Positions 1 to 6,652 of a stretch of 37,050 nucleotides of DNA are shown here, piece by piece. Location of the stretch: positions 1 to 37,050 of the forward strand of contig JAQYDI010000054.1 in NCBI GenBank assembly GCA_028724245.1, given 5' to 3'. Both the position numbers and the translations under genes were made by a program. A model generated the notes under the pieces. It saw nothing but the letters and a program-made list of their open reading frames with translations. It ran no database searches and was not told the origin of the DNA. This stretch comes from Lachnospiraceae bacterium (GTDB lineage: Bacteria > Bacillota > Clostridia > Lachnospirales > Lachnospiraceae). The first letter of the stretch is position 1, and each line of letters opens with the position of its first letter.

Positions 1-47
1 GTGTGTACTTACAGTATAAAGGAATCTATGTAACAGAGCCTTGCAAA

Positions 48-141
48 GTGGCTCTCAATTACCGGAATTCGTGGCTCCCATTCTCTGGAATGGTGGCTCT
101 CAAAGTCCGGACAGGTGGCTCAAAGAGCCCCGGAATAATCA
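48..141. mobile_element. IS21-like element terminus (tandem end repeats)
   Basis: Four copies of a roughly 22-bp unit of the form GTGGCTC-N8-CCGGAAT start at 48, 71, 93 and 115 (spacing 23, 22, 22). Multiple direct repeats of this size are typical of IS21-family ends, where they act as IstA transposase binding sites. The array stops at AATAATCA (134-141), which fits the CA-3' end of such elements. The transposase genes would lie left of the window, so the element itself is inferred. A reading frame crosses the array into the SPASM-like fragment, as expected if the insertion cut that gene. Confidence 0.6.
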
Positions 142-335
142 GTACAATTAGTCAAAAAATAGAGAAAATATTAGTAACAGAAGAATGTTCATATTGCGCC
201 AGACGTGAAATATGCAATGTTTGTCCAGCAAAAATAAAAGCCGAGACAGGCAGTTATGAAGAAATTCCTTACTACATTTGTAATATGACAGAGCCAATAA
301 TTAAAGAAGCTGATATTTTTAGACAAGATAATTAA
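142..335 (+). pseudogene. C-terminal remnant of a radical SAM/SPASM protein
   Basis: The open frame after the IS-like repeats encodes about 64 residues with the pattern C-x2-C-x4-C-x2-CPA, then ETG and a further Cys. This resembles the auxiliary iron-sulfur cluster (SPASM) tail of radical SAM peptide-modifying enzymes. The catalytic CxxxCxxC domain is absent; upstream codons come from the IS-like end repeats. It is therefore read as the stump of a gene truncated by insertion. Which radical SAM subfamily it came from cannot be told from the tail alone. Confidence 0.55.
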
Positions 336-440
336 GAAACTTATCAAAGATAAAAGCCATGGGATTCTTCGAGAGTTGTCCAAATCAAATATGAGATTCA
401 ACAATTTGGAGGGAAGGTAAACATTCCCTTAAATTCCCAT

Positions 441-480
441 AAACCTGTTGACAAAACACCACAACAGGTTTATATTTTAC
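441..480. terminator. Stem-loop terminator candidate
   Basis: A 10-bp perfect stem (AAACCTGTTG 441-450 with CAACAGGTTT 462-471, 11-nt loop) is followed by a T-rich tract. It lies in the 278-bp gap after the radical SAM remnant. A smaller hairpin (AGGGAA 410-415 with TTCCCT 424-429) precedes it. Nothing else is evident in 336-612. Confidence 0.5.
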
Positions 481-612
481 ACATGTTAATACGTAAAACA
501 GTATTAATTCTTATTACAAAAGTAAATTGTAAATCAAAGCTCCTTATGATAAAATAATCATATCATGGGGGAGCCGTAGATTTTCATAAATTGAGATGAA
601 AGGCGGTGTTGT

Positions 613-921
613 GTGGCAGAAAAGGATGTGACAGAAAAAATTCTGGAATCTTACAATGATGTTTTCTCTGATATTGTGAATGATTACAGAATCAACCTGT
701 TTGAAATAGCTTATTTATCGAATGAGCAGGTGAACCTGTTTAAAAGTGATTTCCGGATTGTTGCTGATTATTTTGTCCAGAAAAGGGAAAATGGAGATTA
801 TATCCCGAATACATGGGAAATCAGACATGTGCTGGAACTTGGAAGAATGGATGATGTGAGGCGTATCAGCGAAGACAGGGATTATCGCCATAAACTGATG
901 AAGGAACTGATGATAGGATAA
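613..921 (+). pseudogene. Internally deleted Rpn/PD-(D/E)XK transposase-like nuclease
   Basis: The 102-residue product starts at a GTG behind AAAGGCGG. Its first ~23 residues (MAEKDVTEKILESYNDVF...) match the N-terminus, and residues from ~24 (NLFEIAYL, FKSDFRIVADYF) match the C-terminal part, of the Rpn-family recombination-promoting nuclease/transposase proteins common in Lachnospiraceae, which are normally near 300 residues. The central PD-(D/E)XK core is missing, so no nuclease activity is expected. The frame is still open across the join, so a short protein could be made. Family assignment is from recalled sequence patterns; the deletion is inferred from length. Confidence 0.6.
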
Positions 922-1020
922 GCAGTGTCTGTGCTGTAGTCAGAACTGTGCGGTAAAAGAGATGTAGATGATTTGTTGTCTGACCGATTGCTCATCATAT
1001 GCCGGGAAGGGGGGATTCCT

Positions 1021-2712
1021 GTGGTACAATTAAATATTCCTGTTGGGATTTCGGATTTCGCGGAAATCCGTCGGAGTGGATATTATTATGTTGATAAATC
1101 AGCTGTGATCAGTGAGCTTTTAAAGAACAGCGCTGCAAAAGTGACGCTGATTACCCGGCCAAGGCGTTTTGGGAAAACTCTGGGAATCAGTATGCTGGCC
1201 AGCTTTTTTGATATCAGAAAAGACAGCAGAGAGTTGTTTGAGGGACTGGAGATTGCCGGGAATGTGTTTCTTTGCAGGACGTGAATGAATCAGTATCCGA
1301 CAATTTTTATTTCTTTTAAGAGAGTTGACGGGCTGAATTTTACTGATGCTTATGATATGCTTTGCTCTGTGATGGCAGAACTCTGTGCCGGCCATCAGTA
1401 TCTTTTGAATAGCGATAAAGTGGCAGTTTATGACCGCAGGATTCTCGCACGTATCATGAACGCAGAGGCTACGCAGACGGAAGTGAAAAACAGTCTGTTG
1501 TCTCTTACCCGGGCAATGCAGGCATATTATGGAAGGCAGGTTATCCTTCTTATAGATGAGTACGATGTTCCTGCTGCAAAGGCCAACAGTCATGGATATT
1601 ACAATGAGATGCTTGATGTTATGAAAGGGATTATGCAGGCTCTGAAAGATAATGAGGCGCTTTGTTTTGCGGTTATCACCGGCTGTCTGAAGATTGCAAA
1701 GGAAAGTATTTTTACCGGTACCAATAATTTTGTTTCTGATACGATCACAGGTTCCAGACTGGATGAATATTTTGGTTTTACCCGGAAGGATGTTGAGCGG
1801 ATTCTGAAAGATGCTGGTGCTGAAGAACATGCGGACAGTATAAAAGCCTGGTATGATGGTTATCATTTCGGTGATTTTGACGTGTATTGTCCATGGGATG
1901 TAATGAACTATCTGCGTGATCTGCAGAGAAATCCGGATGCTGAACCGGCAAGCTACTGGAGAAATACCAGTGATAATGCAATTATTCGTTCTTTTATCGA
2001 TTATGCCGGCAGCAGCATTACAAAGAAGCTGGAAATACTGCTTTCCGGCGGATATATTACGCAGTGTGTGGATGAAAATCTGACTTATGATTATATGCAT
2101 TCTTCGGAAGATAATCTCTGGAGTATCCTTTATCTGACCGGTTATCTGACCAGAGTACGGGATGTAGAACTGGCAGTTCCTTTGCCGGATGGTATGTCGG
2201 CTTTGAAAATCCCGAATGCGGAAATTAAGGAAATTTTTGAGACCACTGTGATGAAGTGGTTTGATGACAGTGCAAAGACCTGGAACAGGAAGGCTTTGTT
2301 TCATGCGGTCTGGCAGCAGGACAGTGAGGGCATTACGCAGGAGATGAACAAATTGCTGCGCAGAACAATCAGTTACCATGATTATAGAGAGGATTTTTAT
2401 CATGCATTTCTTGCGGGGATTTTTACCGGCGCAGGTTATATGGTTGAATCAAATCGGGAGCATGGTGAAGGACGGAGTGATTTCGTTGTTTATGACTCTG
2501 TTAACGGCAGGGTTGCGGTTTTTGAAGTAAAATATTCCAGAACGTTGGAAGCTATGAACGGAGATTGTGAAGATGCCCTGCAGCAGATTGATGATCGGAT
2601 GTATGCAAGTGAATACGAAGATGATTACGATCACATCCTCTGCTACGGCATTTCATTTTTCAGGAAGCGCTGTCTGGTAAAGAAGAAACAAGCAGAAGTT
2701 CGGCAGGCATGA
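1021..2712 (+). pseudogene. AAA-ATPase-like/PD-(D/E)XK protein interrupted by one TGA
   Basis: The best start is GTG 1021, behind AAGGGGGG, giving a frame of 563 codons before the final stop. The N-terminal part carries the family's ISDFAEIRRSGYYYVDKS opening and the P-loop region TRPRRFGKT. A TGA at 1282-1284 splits the frame; after it come Walker B (ILLIDEYDVP), WYDGYHFG, YWRNTSDN and a C-terminal nuclease motif (SDFVV ... FEVKY, i.e. D ... ExK). Both halves are in the same frame, and related proteins have Trp at this point (ELC-x2-WMNQ), so a single TGG to TGA change explains the break. An ATG directly after the TGA (1285) could restart a protein lacking the P-loop. An intact relative lies at 32306-34030. 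Confidence 0.8.
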
Positions 2713-2751
2713 AACTGCCTGCATATACCTGCATCGTTGGGAGATGTTAAT

Positions 2752-2988
2752 ATGAGTATTCACATGAATTCTGACAGTACCCCGGTTTCCGGCCATCTGG
2801 ATATCCGGCATTTTTCTTCCCGTTTTACGGTCAGATTTCTCCGGGAGGAGGATATTCCGGCGGTTCACGATCTCTGTCTGGCCAATCCGCAGAGTGAGGT
2901 ATTCTGGCTGAAGAACCGTTTTGTGAAAACAGGTGCGGAGAAGGCTGCGGATGGCTATACGGTTGTTCAGATGGAGCGGATGCTCTGA
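2752..2988 (+). pseudogene. Internally deleted GNAT acetyltransferase
   Basis: The 78-residue frame starts at ATG 2752 behind GGGAG. Residues ~26-46 (FTVRFLREEDIPAVHDLC) are the first strand and helix of a GNAT N-acetyltransferase. The remainder (FWLKNRFVKTG ... YTVVQMERML) is the last strand-helix-strand, which in GNATs follows the acetyl-CoA site. The acetyl-CoA loop (Q/R-x-x-G-x-G/A) and central sheet are absent, so the protein cannot bind cofactor in the usual way. Full-length relatives are about 160-180 residues. The join falls at Ala-Asn-Pro-Gln, a motif that in such proteins can occur near both break points. Confidence 0.6.
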
Positions 2989-3030
2989 CCTTGTAAACCG
3001 GCTGCTTTCGTGATATTCTATGATACAGGG

Positions 3031-3078
3031 ATTTCGAGAATGTGAAATTTCGAGAGCATGAAATTTCGAGAGTGTGAA
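3031..3078. repeat. Three 16-bp tandem repeats
   Basis: ATTTCGAGAATGTGAA, ATTTCGAGAGCATGAA and ATTTCGAGAGTGTGAA follow each other without gaps at 3031, 3047 and 3063, differing at two or three positions. They are non-coding and lie in the gap before the methionine aminopeptidase gene. No function can be assigned; a minisatellite or protein-binding array are both possible. Confidence 0.85.
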
Positions 3079-3181
3079 ACGCGAAGAAATCCATTGGTAT
3101 CATGGGGCAGATTCTTTTGCTCCCAATACTATCATAAACGTTACAACAGAAGAACAGTAATGAGAATAGAGGGCAGAGATA

Positions 3182-4054
3182 ATGTTAAAAATGGGAAGAA
3201 ATGATCCGTGCTGGTGCGGAAGCGGCATAAAGTATAAAAAGTGTCACAGTGATTTTGATCAGAGACTGGAGGTATTCCGTCATGAGGGGGCTGTGGTGCC
3301 GCCGAGAAAAATTATTAAGAATAAGGCTCAGATCGAAGGAATCAGGGAGAGCGGAAAGATCAATATTGCAGTTCTCGATTATGTAAGCGAACATATTCAT
3401 GAGGGAATCACGACGGAGCAGATCGATCAGTGGGTTTATGAGCAGACCATGCATTATGGTGCCATACCGGCACCCCTGAATTATCAGGGATTTCCAAAAA
3501 GTGTGTGTACGTCGGTGAATGACCAGGTGTGTCATGGTATTCCTTCGCCGGATGAGGTGCTTCGGGAAGGGGATATTATCAATGTGGATGTTTCTACGAT
3601 TTATAATGGATATTTTTCTGATTCCTCCCGTATGTTCTGCATTGGTGATGTTTCACCGGAGAAGAAACGGCTGGTGGATATTACAAAGGAGAGCCTTTCC
3701 GTTGGTCTTGAGCAGGTAAAGCCCTGGGGATTTCTGGGAGATATGGGACAGGCCATTCATGATTTTGCGGTGAAAAACGGCTACAGTGTGGTTCGTCAGA
3801 TCGGCGGACATGGTGTGGGCCTGGAGTTCCATGAGGATCCGTGGGTCAGCTATGTGTCGGAAAAAGGAACAGAGATGGTGATGGCTCCGGGCATGATATT
3901 TACGATCGAGCCCATGATCAATATGGGAAGTGATGAAGTTTTCGTAGATGATGAGAATGGCTGGACTGTTTATACGGAGGATGGCCTGCCGTCTGCCCAG
4001 TGGGAGATTCAGGTTCTGATTACGGATAATGGATATGAAATTCTGGCGTATTAG
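3182..4054 (+). CDS. map: Type I methionine aminopeptidase with N-terminal SEC-C zinc motif
   Basis: This cytoplasmic enzyme removes the initiator Met from nascent proteins. The 290-residue product begins with a SEC-C module (C10, C12, C21, H22: GRNDPCWCGSGIKYKKCH), found on a subset of MetAPs and on SecA. The pita-bread catalytic fold follows from ~residue 45. The five metal ligands are visible: D136 and D147 (NVDVSTIYNGYFSD), H210 (GGHGVG), E243 (FTIEP) and E275 (WEIQVL). The length is usual for the SEC-C form. GAGGGCAGAG precedes ATG 3182; an internal ATG at 3191 is a weaker alternative. It is monocistronic, with decaying genes before it and a promoter-bearing gap after. Only a weak hairpin (TTCAGTC 4073-4079 with GACTGAG 4089-4095) follows the stop. 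The SEC-C form is often a second copy beside the housekeeping map. Confidence 0.95.
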   Translation: MLKMGRNDPCWCGSGIKYKKCHSDFDQRLEVFRHEGAVVPPRKIIKNKAQIEGIRESGKINIAVLDYVSEHIHEGITTEQIDQWVYEQTMHYGAIPAPLNYQGFPKSVCTSVNDQVCHGIPSPDEVLREGDIINVDVSTIYNGYFSDSSRMFCIGDVSPEKKRLVDITKESLSVGLEQVKPWGFLGDMGQAIHDFAVKNGYSVVRQIGGHGVGLEFHEDPWVSYVSEKGTEMVMAPGMIFTIEPMINMGSDEVFVDDENGWTVYTEDGLPSAQWEIQVLITDNGYEILAY

Positions 4055-4199
4055 CAGGAAGTCTCACGTTAATTCAGTCAGATATATGGACTGAGTTTAT
4101 CCCGCAGAAGTTGTTGATTGCCTGAACTGAATTTTCTGAAAATTTTACAGTATTTTTTGACAATTTATATAAAATTTTTTTCTATGCGATAAAAATATA

Positions 4200-4227
4200 T
4201 TGCAATATAACCAAAAATGTGCATAAT
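4200..4227 (+). promoter_or_regulatory. Candidate promoter for rubrerythrin
   Basis: TTGCAA (4200-4205) and CATAAT (4222-4227) are separated by 16 bp in a very AT-rich gap, placing a start near 4234 just before the structured leader. A second possible -35, TTGACA at 4157-4162, lacks a good -10. Confidence 0.45.
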
Positions 4228-4233
4228 AAAAGG

Positions 4234-4345
4234 TAAGGGTGCAAAGCACTCCGATGACGAGTCCGGTATCTGTTCAACCATGTATGAGCGACTCAGGACA
4301 GAGTGAAACAGATATTGATGGGATATCGTTTATATGATTTTCCAG
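4234..4345 (+). promoter_or_regulatory. Structured 5' leader of unknown class upstream of rubrerythrin
   Basis: The leader is less AT-rich than its surroundings and can fold. GGGTGC-AAA-GCACTC forms a triloop hairpin. TATCTGTT (4267-4274) pairs with AACAGATA (4307-4314). GAGTC (4259-4263) can pair with GACTC (4290-4294), which lies inside that loop, giving a pseudoknot topology. It ends at the AGGAGG of the rubrerythrin gene. No known riboswitch or ribozyme consensus was matched by eye. Confidence 0.4.
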
Positions 4346-4357
4346 GAGGTAGATGGA

Positions 4358-5011
4358 ATGAAAAAATTTATTTGTACGGTTTGCGGTTATATTCACGAAG
4401 GGGAAAGTGCACCGGAAGTATGCCCCGTATGCAAGCAGCCGGCATCCAAATTTAAAGAAATGACAGTACCGGCGTCCAATCCTTATGCAGGCACAAAGAC
4501 TGAGAAGAATCTCTGGGAGGCATTTGCAGGAGAGTCTCAGGCAAGAAACAAGTATACTTATTTTGCATCTGTAGCAAAGAAGGCAGGATATGAGCAGATT
4601 GCTGAGCTGTTCCTCAAAACTGCAGAAAATGAAAAGGAGCATGCAAAACTGTGGTTCAAGGCTCTGGGACAGATTGGAGATACCGCTGAAAACCTGCTTC
4701 ATGCAGCAGAAGGCGAGAATGAAGAATGGACAGATATGTATGTCCGCATGGCAAAAGATGCAGAAGAAGAAGGTTTTACCGAACTGGCAGAACAGTTCAG
4801 AGGTGTGGCAGCCATCGAAAAACTGCATGAAGAAAGATACCGCGCACTTCTCAACAATGTGGAGACAAAGCAGGTATTTGAAAAGAGCGGAGTATCTATC
4901 TGGGAATGCCGCAACTGCGGTCATGTAGTAGTCGGAACAAAAGCACCGGAGGTATGCCCCGTATGCAAGCATCCGCAGAGTTACTTTGAAGTAAGAAAAG
5001 AAAATTACTAA
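4358..5011 (+). CDS. Rubrerythrin with rubredoxin modules at both ends
   Basis: A diiron peroxidase that reduces hydrogen peroxide in anaerobes. The start at ATG 4358 follows AGGAGG (4344-4349) and gives 217 residues. An N-terminal rubredoxin-like knuckle pair (C6/C9, C22/C25) precedes a ferritin-like four-helix domain with E54, E59, the ExxH pairs E92-H95 and E154-H157, and further acidic residues in helix 3. A second rubredoxin-like site follows (C184/C187, C200/C203). Classical rubrerythrin has only the C-terminal rubredoxin, and reverse rubrerythrin only the N-terminal one; this protein has both. It stands alone between a structured leader and a strong terminator. Expression control by oxidative stress is plausible, but no PerR box was identified. 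Confidence 0.93.
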   Translation: MKKFICTVCGYIHEGESAPEVCPVCKQPASKFKEMTVPASNPYAGTKTEKNLWEAFAGESQARNKYTYFASVAKKAGYEQIAELFLKTAENEKEHAKLWFKALGQIGDTAENLLHAAEGENEEWTDMYVRMAKDAEEEGFTELAEQFRGVAAIEKLHEERYRALLNNVETKQVFEKSGVSIWECRNCGHVVVGTKAPEVCPVCKHPQSYFEVRKENY

Positions 5012-5034
5012 AGAGAAATAACAGATATTTTTCA

Positions 5035-5085
5035 AAAGGAGCATGTATCTTCTGTGCAGAAGGAGATATATGCTCCTTTATAAAT
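5035..5085 (+). terminator. Rho-independent terminator after rubrerythrin
   Basis: A 16-bp stem (5035-5050 with 5064-5079, one G-U pair; core AAAGGAGCAT/ATGCTCCTTT) with a 13-nt loop follows the stop codon by about 20 bp. The downstream U-run is weak. Confidence 0.7.
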
Positions 5086-5090
5086 CTGTT

Positions 5091-5107
5091 TGGCTCTGAA
5101 CAGTAAC
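5091..5107. repeat. Dispersed TGGCTCTGAACAGTAAC repeat
   Basis: This is a single copy of the 17-bp intergenic repeat. Its reverse complement (GTTACTGTTCAGAGCCA) matches copies at 6566, 14236 and 30393 with at most three differences. Confidence 0.7.
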
Positions 5108-5166
5108 TTTTTGCATAACATGGTTTGCCGTAGTGCGGATTAATACTTTTTTTTCTGTTTCGGCGA

Positions 5167-5175
5167 TGATATAAT
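5167..5175 (+). promoter_or_regulatory. Extended -10 promoter of the aldo/keto reductase gene
   Basis: TGATATAAT provides an extended -10; the -35 is poor (T-rich). A start near 5182 would leave a short leader with a hairpin GCCCCC (5195-5200)/GGGGGC (5229-5234), which supports translation from 5259 rather than from ATG 5193. Confidence 0.55.
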
Positions 5176-5258
5176 AATGCTCGGACATTAGTATGCCCCC
5201 AATTAATTACCAGACCGATTTTGTGTCAGGGGGCTGCCTGAGAAAGGAGTGGACAGGC

Positions 5259-6119
5259 ATGATTCACATGCTGCATGATATAAATGATTGTTATACGCTG
5301 AGTAATGGCGTGAAGATTCCGTGTGTCGGTTACGGTACTTATGTGGAGAGCGACGCGGAGAAAAATGTGGAGGTGATCGGTCAGGCGATCCGGGCCGGTT
5401 ACCGTCTTCTGGATACGGCGTCTTTTTACGGGACAGAAACTTATATGGCGCAGGCACTGAAAAAGTGCGGTATACCGCGTGAAGAATTTTTTATTACGTC
5501 CAAGGTCTGGAAGACAGAGATGGGATATGAACAGACGAAGGAGGCATTCGACAGAACACTGGAGAATCTGCAGACTGATTATCTGGATATGTATCTGATC
5601 CACTGGCCGGTTCCCGGGGCTGACTGCGAAGACTGGAGGCAGCTGGATGCAGATACATGGAGAGCCATGGAGGAACTGTATGAGGAAGGTAGAATCCGGG
5701 CCATCGGCGTCAGCAATTTTCTGCCGCATCATATTGAAAATCTTCTGGAAAATGGAAGAATTGCCCCCATGGTGGATCAGCTGGAGTTCCATCCGGGTTA
5801 TCATCAGGCGGTGACGCTCCATTACTGTAAGGAACATAATATCCGTGTGCAGGCATGGAGTCCCCTGGGAAGAAGGCGTGTTCTGGAGGATCCGCTGATT
5901 CTGGAACTGGCGCGCAAATACGAAACCTCTGCTGCGCAGATCTGTCTTCGGTTTGCTTTTCAGGAAGAGGTGATTCCTCTTCCCAAGGCATCTTCCCTGG
6001 AACGGATGGAGCAGAATCAGGATATTTTCTCTTTTGAGATCAGCCGCGAGGATATGTACCGTCTGGAAACCATGCCGCAGACCGGATGGTCCGGCCAGCA
6101 TCCCGACGGGCTGCTCTGA
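5259..6119 (+). CDS. Aldo/keto reductase
   Basis: A soluble NAD(P)H-dependent reductase of the AKR superfamily, resembling the 2,5-diketo-D-gluconate reductase-type group. ATG 5259 follows GAAAGGAG and gives 286 residues; the longer frame to 5193 has no ribosome site. The catalytic tetrad is D52 (LLDTASFYG), Y57, K82 (TSKVW) and H115 (LIHWP). The phosphate-binding end of the barrel is seen as AIGVSNF, AWSPLG and IPLPKAS. The C-terminus GWSGQHPDGLL is close to that of other bacterial AKR5-type enzymes. The substrate cannot be deduced. It is monocistronic, with its own promoter and a hairpin (AAACAGTT 6122-6129 with AACTGTTT 6153-6160) after the stop. Confidence 0.93.
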   Translation: MIHMLHDINDCYTLSNGVKIPCVGYGTYVESDAEKNVEVIGQAIRAGYRLLDTASFYGTETYMAQALKKCGIPREEFFITSKVWKTEMGYEQTKEAFDRTLENLQTDYLDMYLIHWPVPGADCEDWRQLDADTWRAMEELYEEGRIRAIGVSNFLPHHIENLLENGRIAPMVDQLEFHPGYHQAVTLHYCKEHNIRVQAWSPLGRRRVLEDPLILELARKYETSAAQICLRFAFQEEVIPLPKASSLERMEQNQDIFSFEISREDMYRLETMPQTGWSGQHPDGLL

Positions 6120-6231
6120 TCAAACAGTTGAACAGAGTGTTTTCGGGAACTGAACTGTTTCTGAAGCAGATTTATTTCAAAAAAGAGAGCAGATTGTCTG
6201 AAAATGTATGGAAAAACAGTGAAATTCTGTC

Positions 6232-6259
6232 TTGTTTTTTGCTTTTGTGTGACTATAAT
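6232..6259 (+). promoter_or_regulatory. Promoter of the T-box transcript
   Basis: TTGTTT (6232-6237), a 16-bp spacer and a perfect TATAAT (6254-6259) place the start near 6266, about 30 nt before stem I of the T-box. Confidence 0.6.
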
Positions 6260-6289
6260 AGAGTCTGTACAGCAATTTAATATTTTTCA

Positions 6290-6554
6290 CCCAAATCCGT
6301 TGAAGAGAACAATGCCGTATTTGTGCTGACAGTTCAGAGAGTCTGTGTATGGTGTGAGCAGATCTGTCGAAAAATGTGGATATCATCTCGAAGGAGCAGA
6401 CTGAAATTCAGTAGGTCCCGCCGGTATCCCCCGTTAAAGGGAAAGCGTATGCAGTACGTGAAGTGTTGTGGAGTATTTCCACAGAACCAGGGTGGTAACG
6501 CGGATTATATTCGTCCCTGCCAGATTGTTTATGATGATCTGGCAGGGACTTTTT
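6290..6554 (+). promoter_or_regulatory. T-box riboswitch, probable isoleucine specifier AUC
   Basis: The T-box proper is at 6487-6503 (CCAGGGTGGTAACGCGG, with the UGGU bulge that would pair with an ACCA tRNA end). It is followed by a terminator: 12-bp stem GTCCCTGCCAGA 6513-6524 with 6538-6549, then TTTTT. In stem I, CCGTATTT (6315-6322) pairs with AAATGTGG (6372-6379) above the specifier loop, and GAGA (6305-6308) pairs with TCTC (6386-6389) below it. This places the specifier at 6382-6384, ATC, followed by the usual purine A. ATC reads isoleucine, and tRNA-Ile normally has discriminator A, consistent with UGGU. The T-box call is firm; the codon is a by-eye fold. Confidence 0.92.
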
Positions 6555-6565
6555 GGTTGAAATAT

Positions 6566-6601
6566 GTAACTGTTCAGATCCAAGCAGATTTGAACAGTTA
6601 C
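6566..6601. repeat. Dispersed repeat pair forming a hairpin
   Basis: GTAACTGTTCA (6566-6576) and TGAACAGTTAC (6591-6601) are perfect 11-bp inverted repeats with a 14-nt loop. The left arm continues as GTAACTGTTCAGATCCA, matching the dispersed family. It sits between the T-box terminator and the transporter start. Confidence 0.75.
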
Positions 6602-6652
6602 TGAAATATTAAAAAATCAAGAGGGAAAATGCTGTTTGAAGGAGGTTCTGTT

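Noticed and set aside
1282..1284. TGA as a selenocysteine codon in the AAA-ATPase-like gene
   Set aside because: The position is Trp in relatives, there is no reason for a catalytic Sec there, and no SECIS-like hairpin directly after the TGA was noticed.
1120..2403. 427-codon open frame on the minus strand
   Set aside because: It lies antisense to the AAA-ATPase/PD-(D/E)XK gene, has a low-complexity His/Ile/Cys-rich translation with no motif, and lacks a ribosome site.
2703..2722. Small inverted repeat GCAGGCA/TGCCTGC as a terminator
   Set aside because: The stem has only 7 bp, overlaps the stop codon and has no U-run.
3031..3078. CRISPR-like array
   Set aside because: The 16-mers are directly abutting with no spacers.
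4234..4345. Hammerhead ribozyme or c-di-GMP, fluoride or NiCo riboswitch in the rubrerythrin leader
   Set aside because: Fragments such as CCGATGA and GTGAAAC recall these cores, but the helices required by each consensus cannot be drawn in the right order.
5193..5258. N-terminal extension of the aldo/keto reductase from ATG 5193
   Set aside because: There is no ribosome site before it, it would begin only ~11 nt after the predicted transcript start, and the region forms a leader hairpin.
5226..6101. 291-codon minus-strand frame opposite the aldo/keto reductase gene
   Set aside because: The plus strand carries the full AKR catalytic tetrad with a good ribosome site; the antisense translation is not protein-like.
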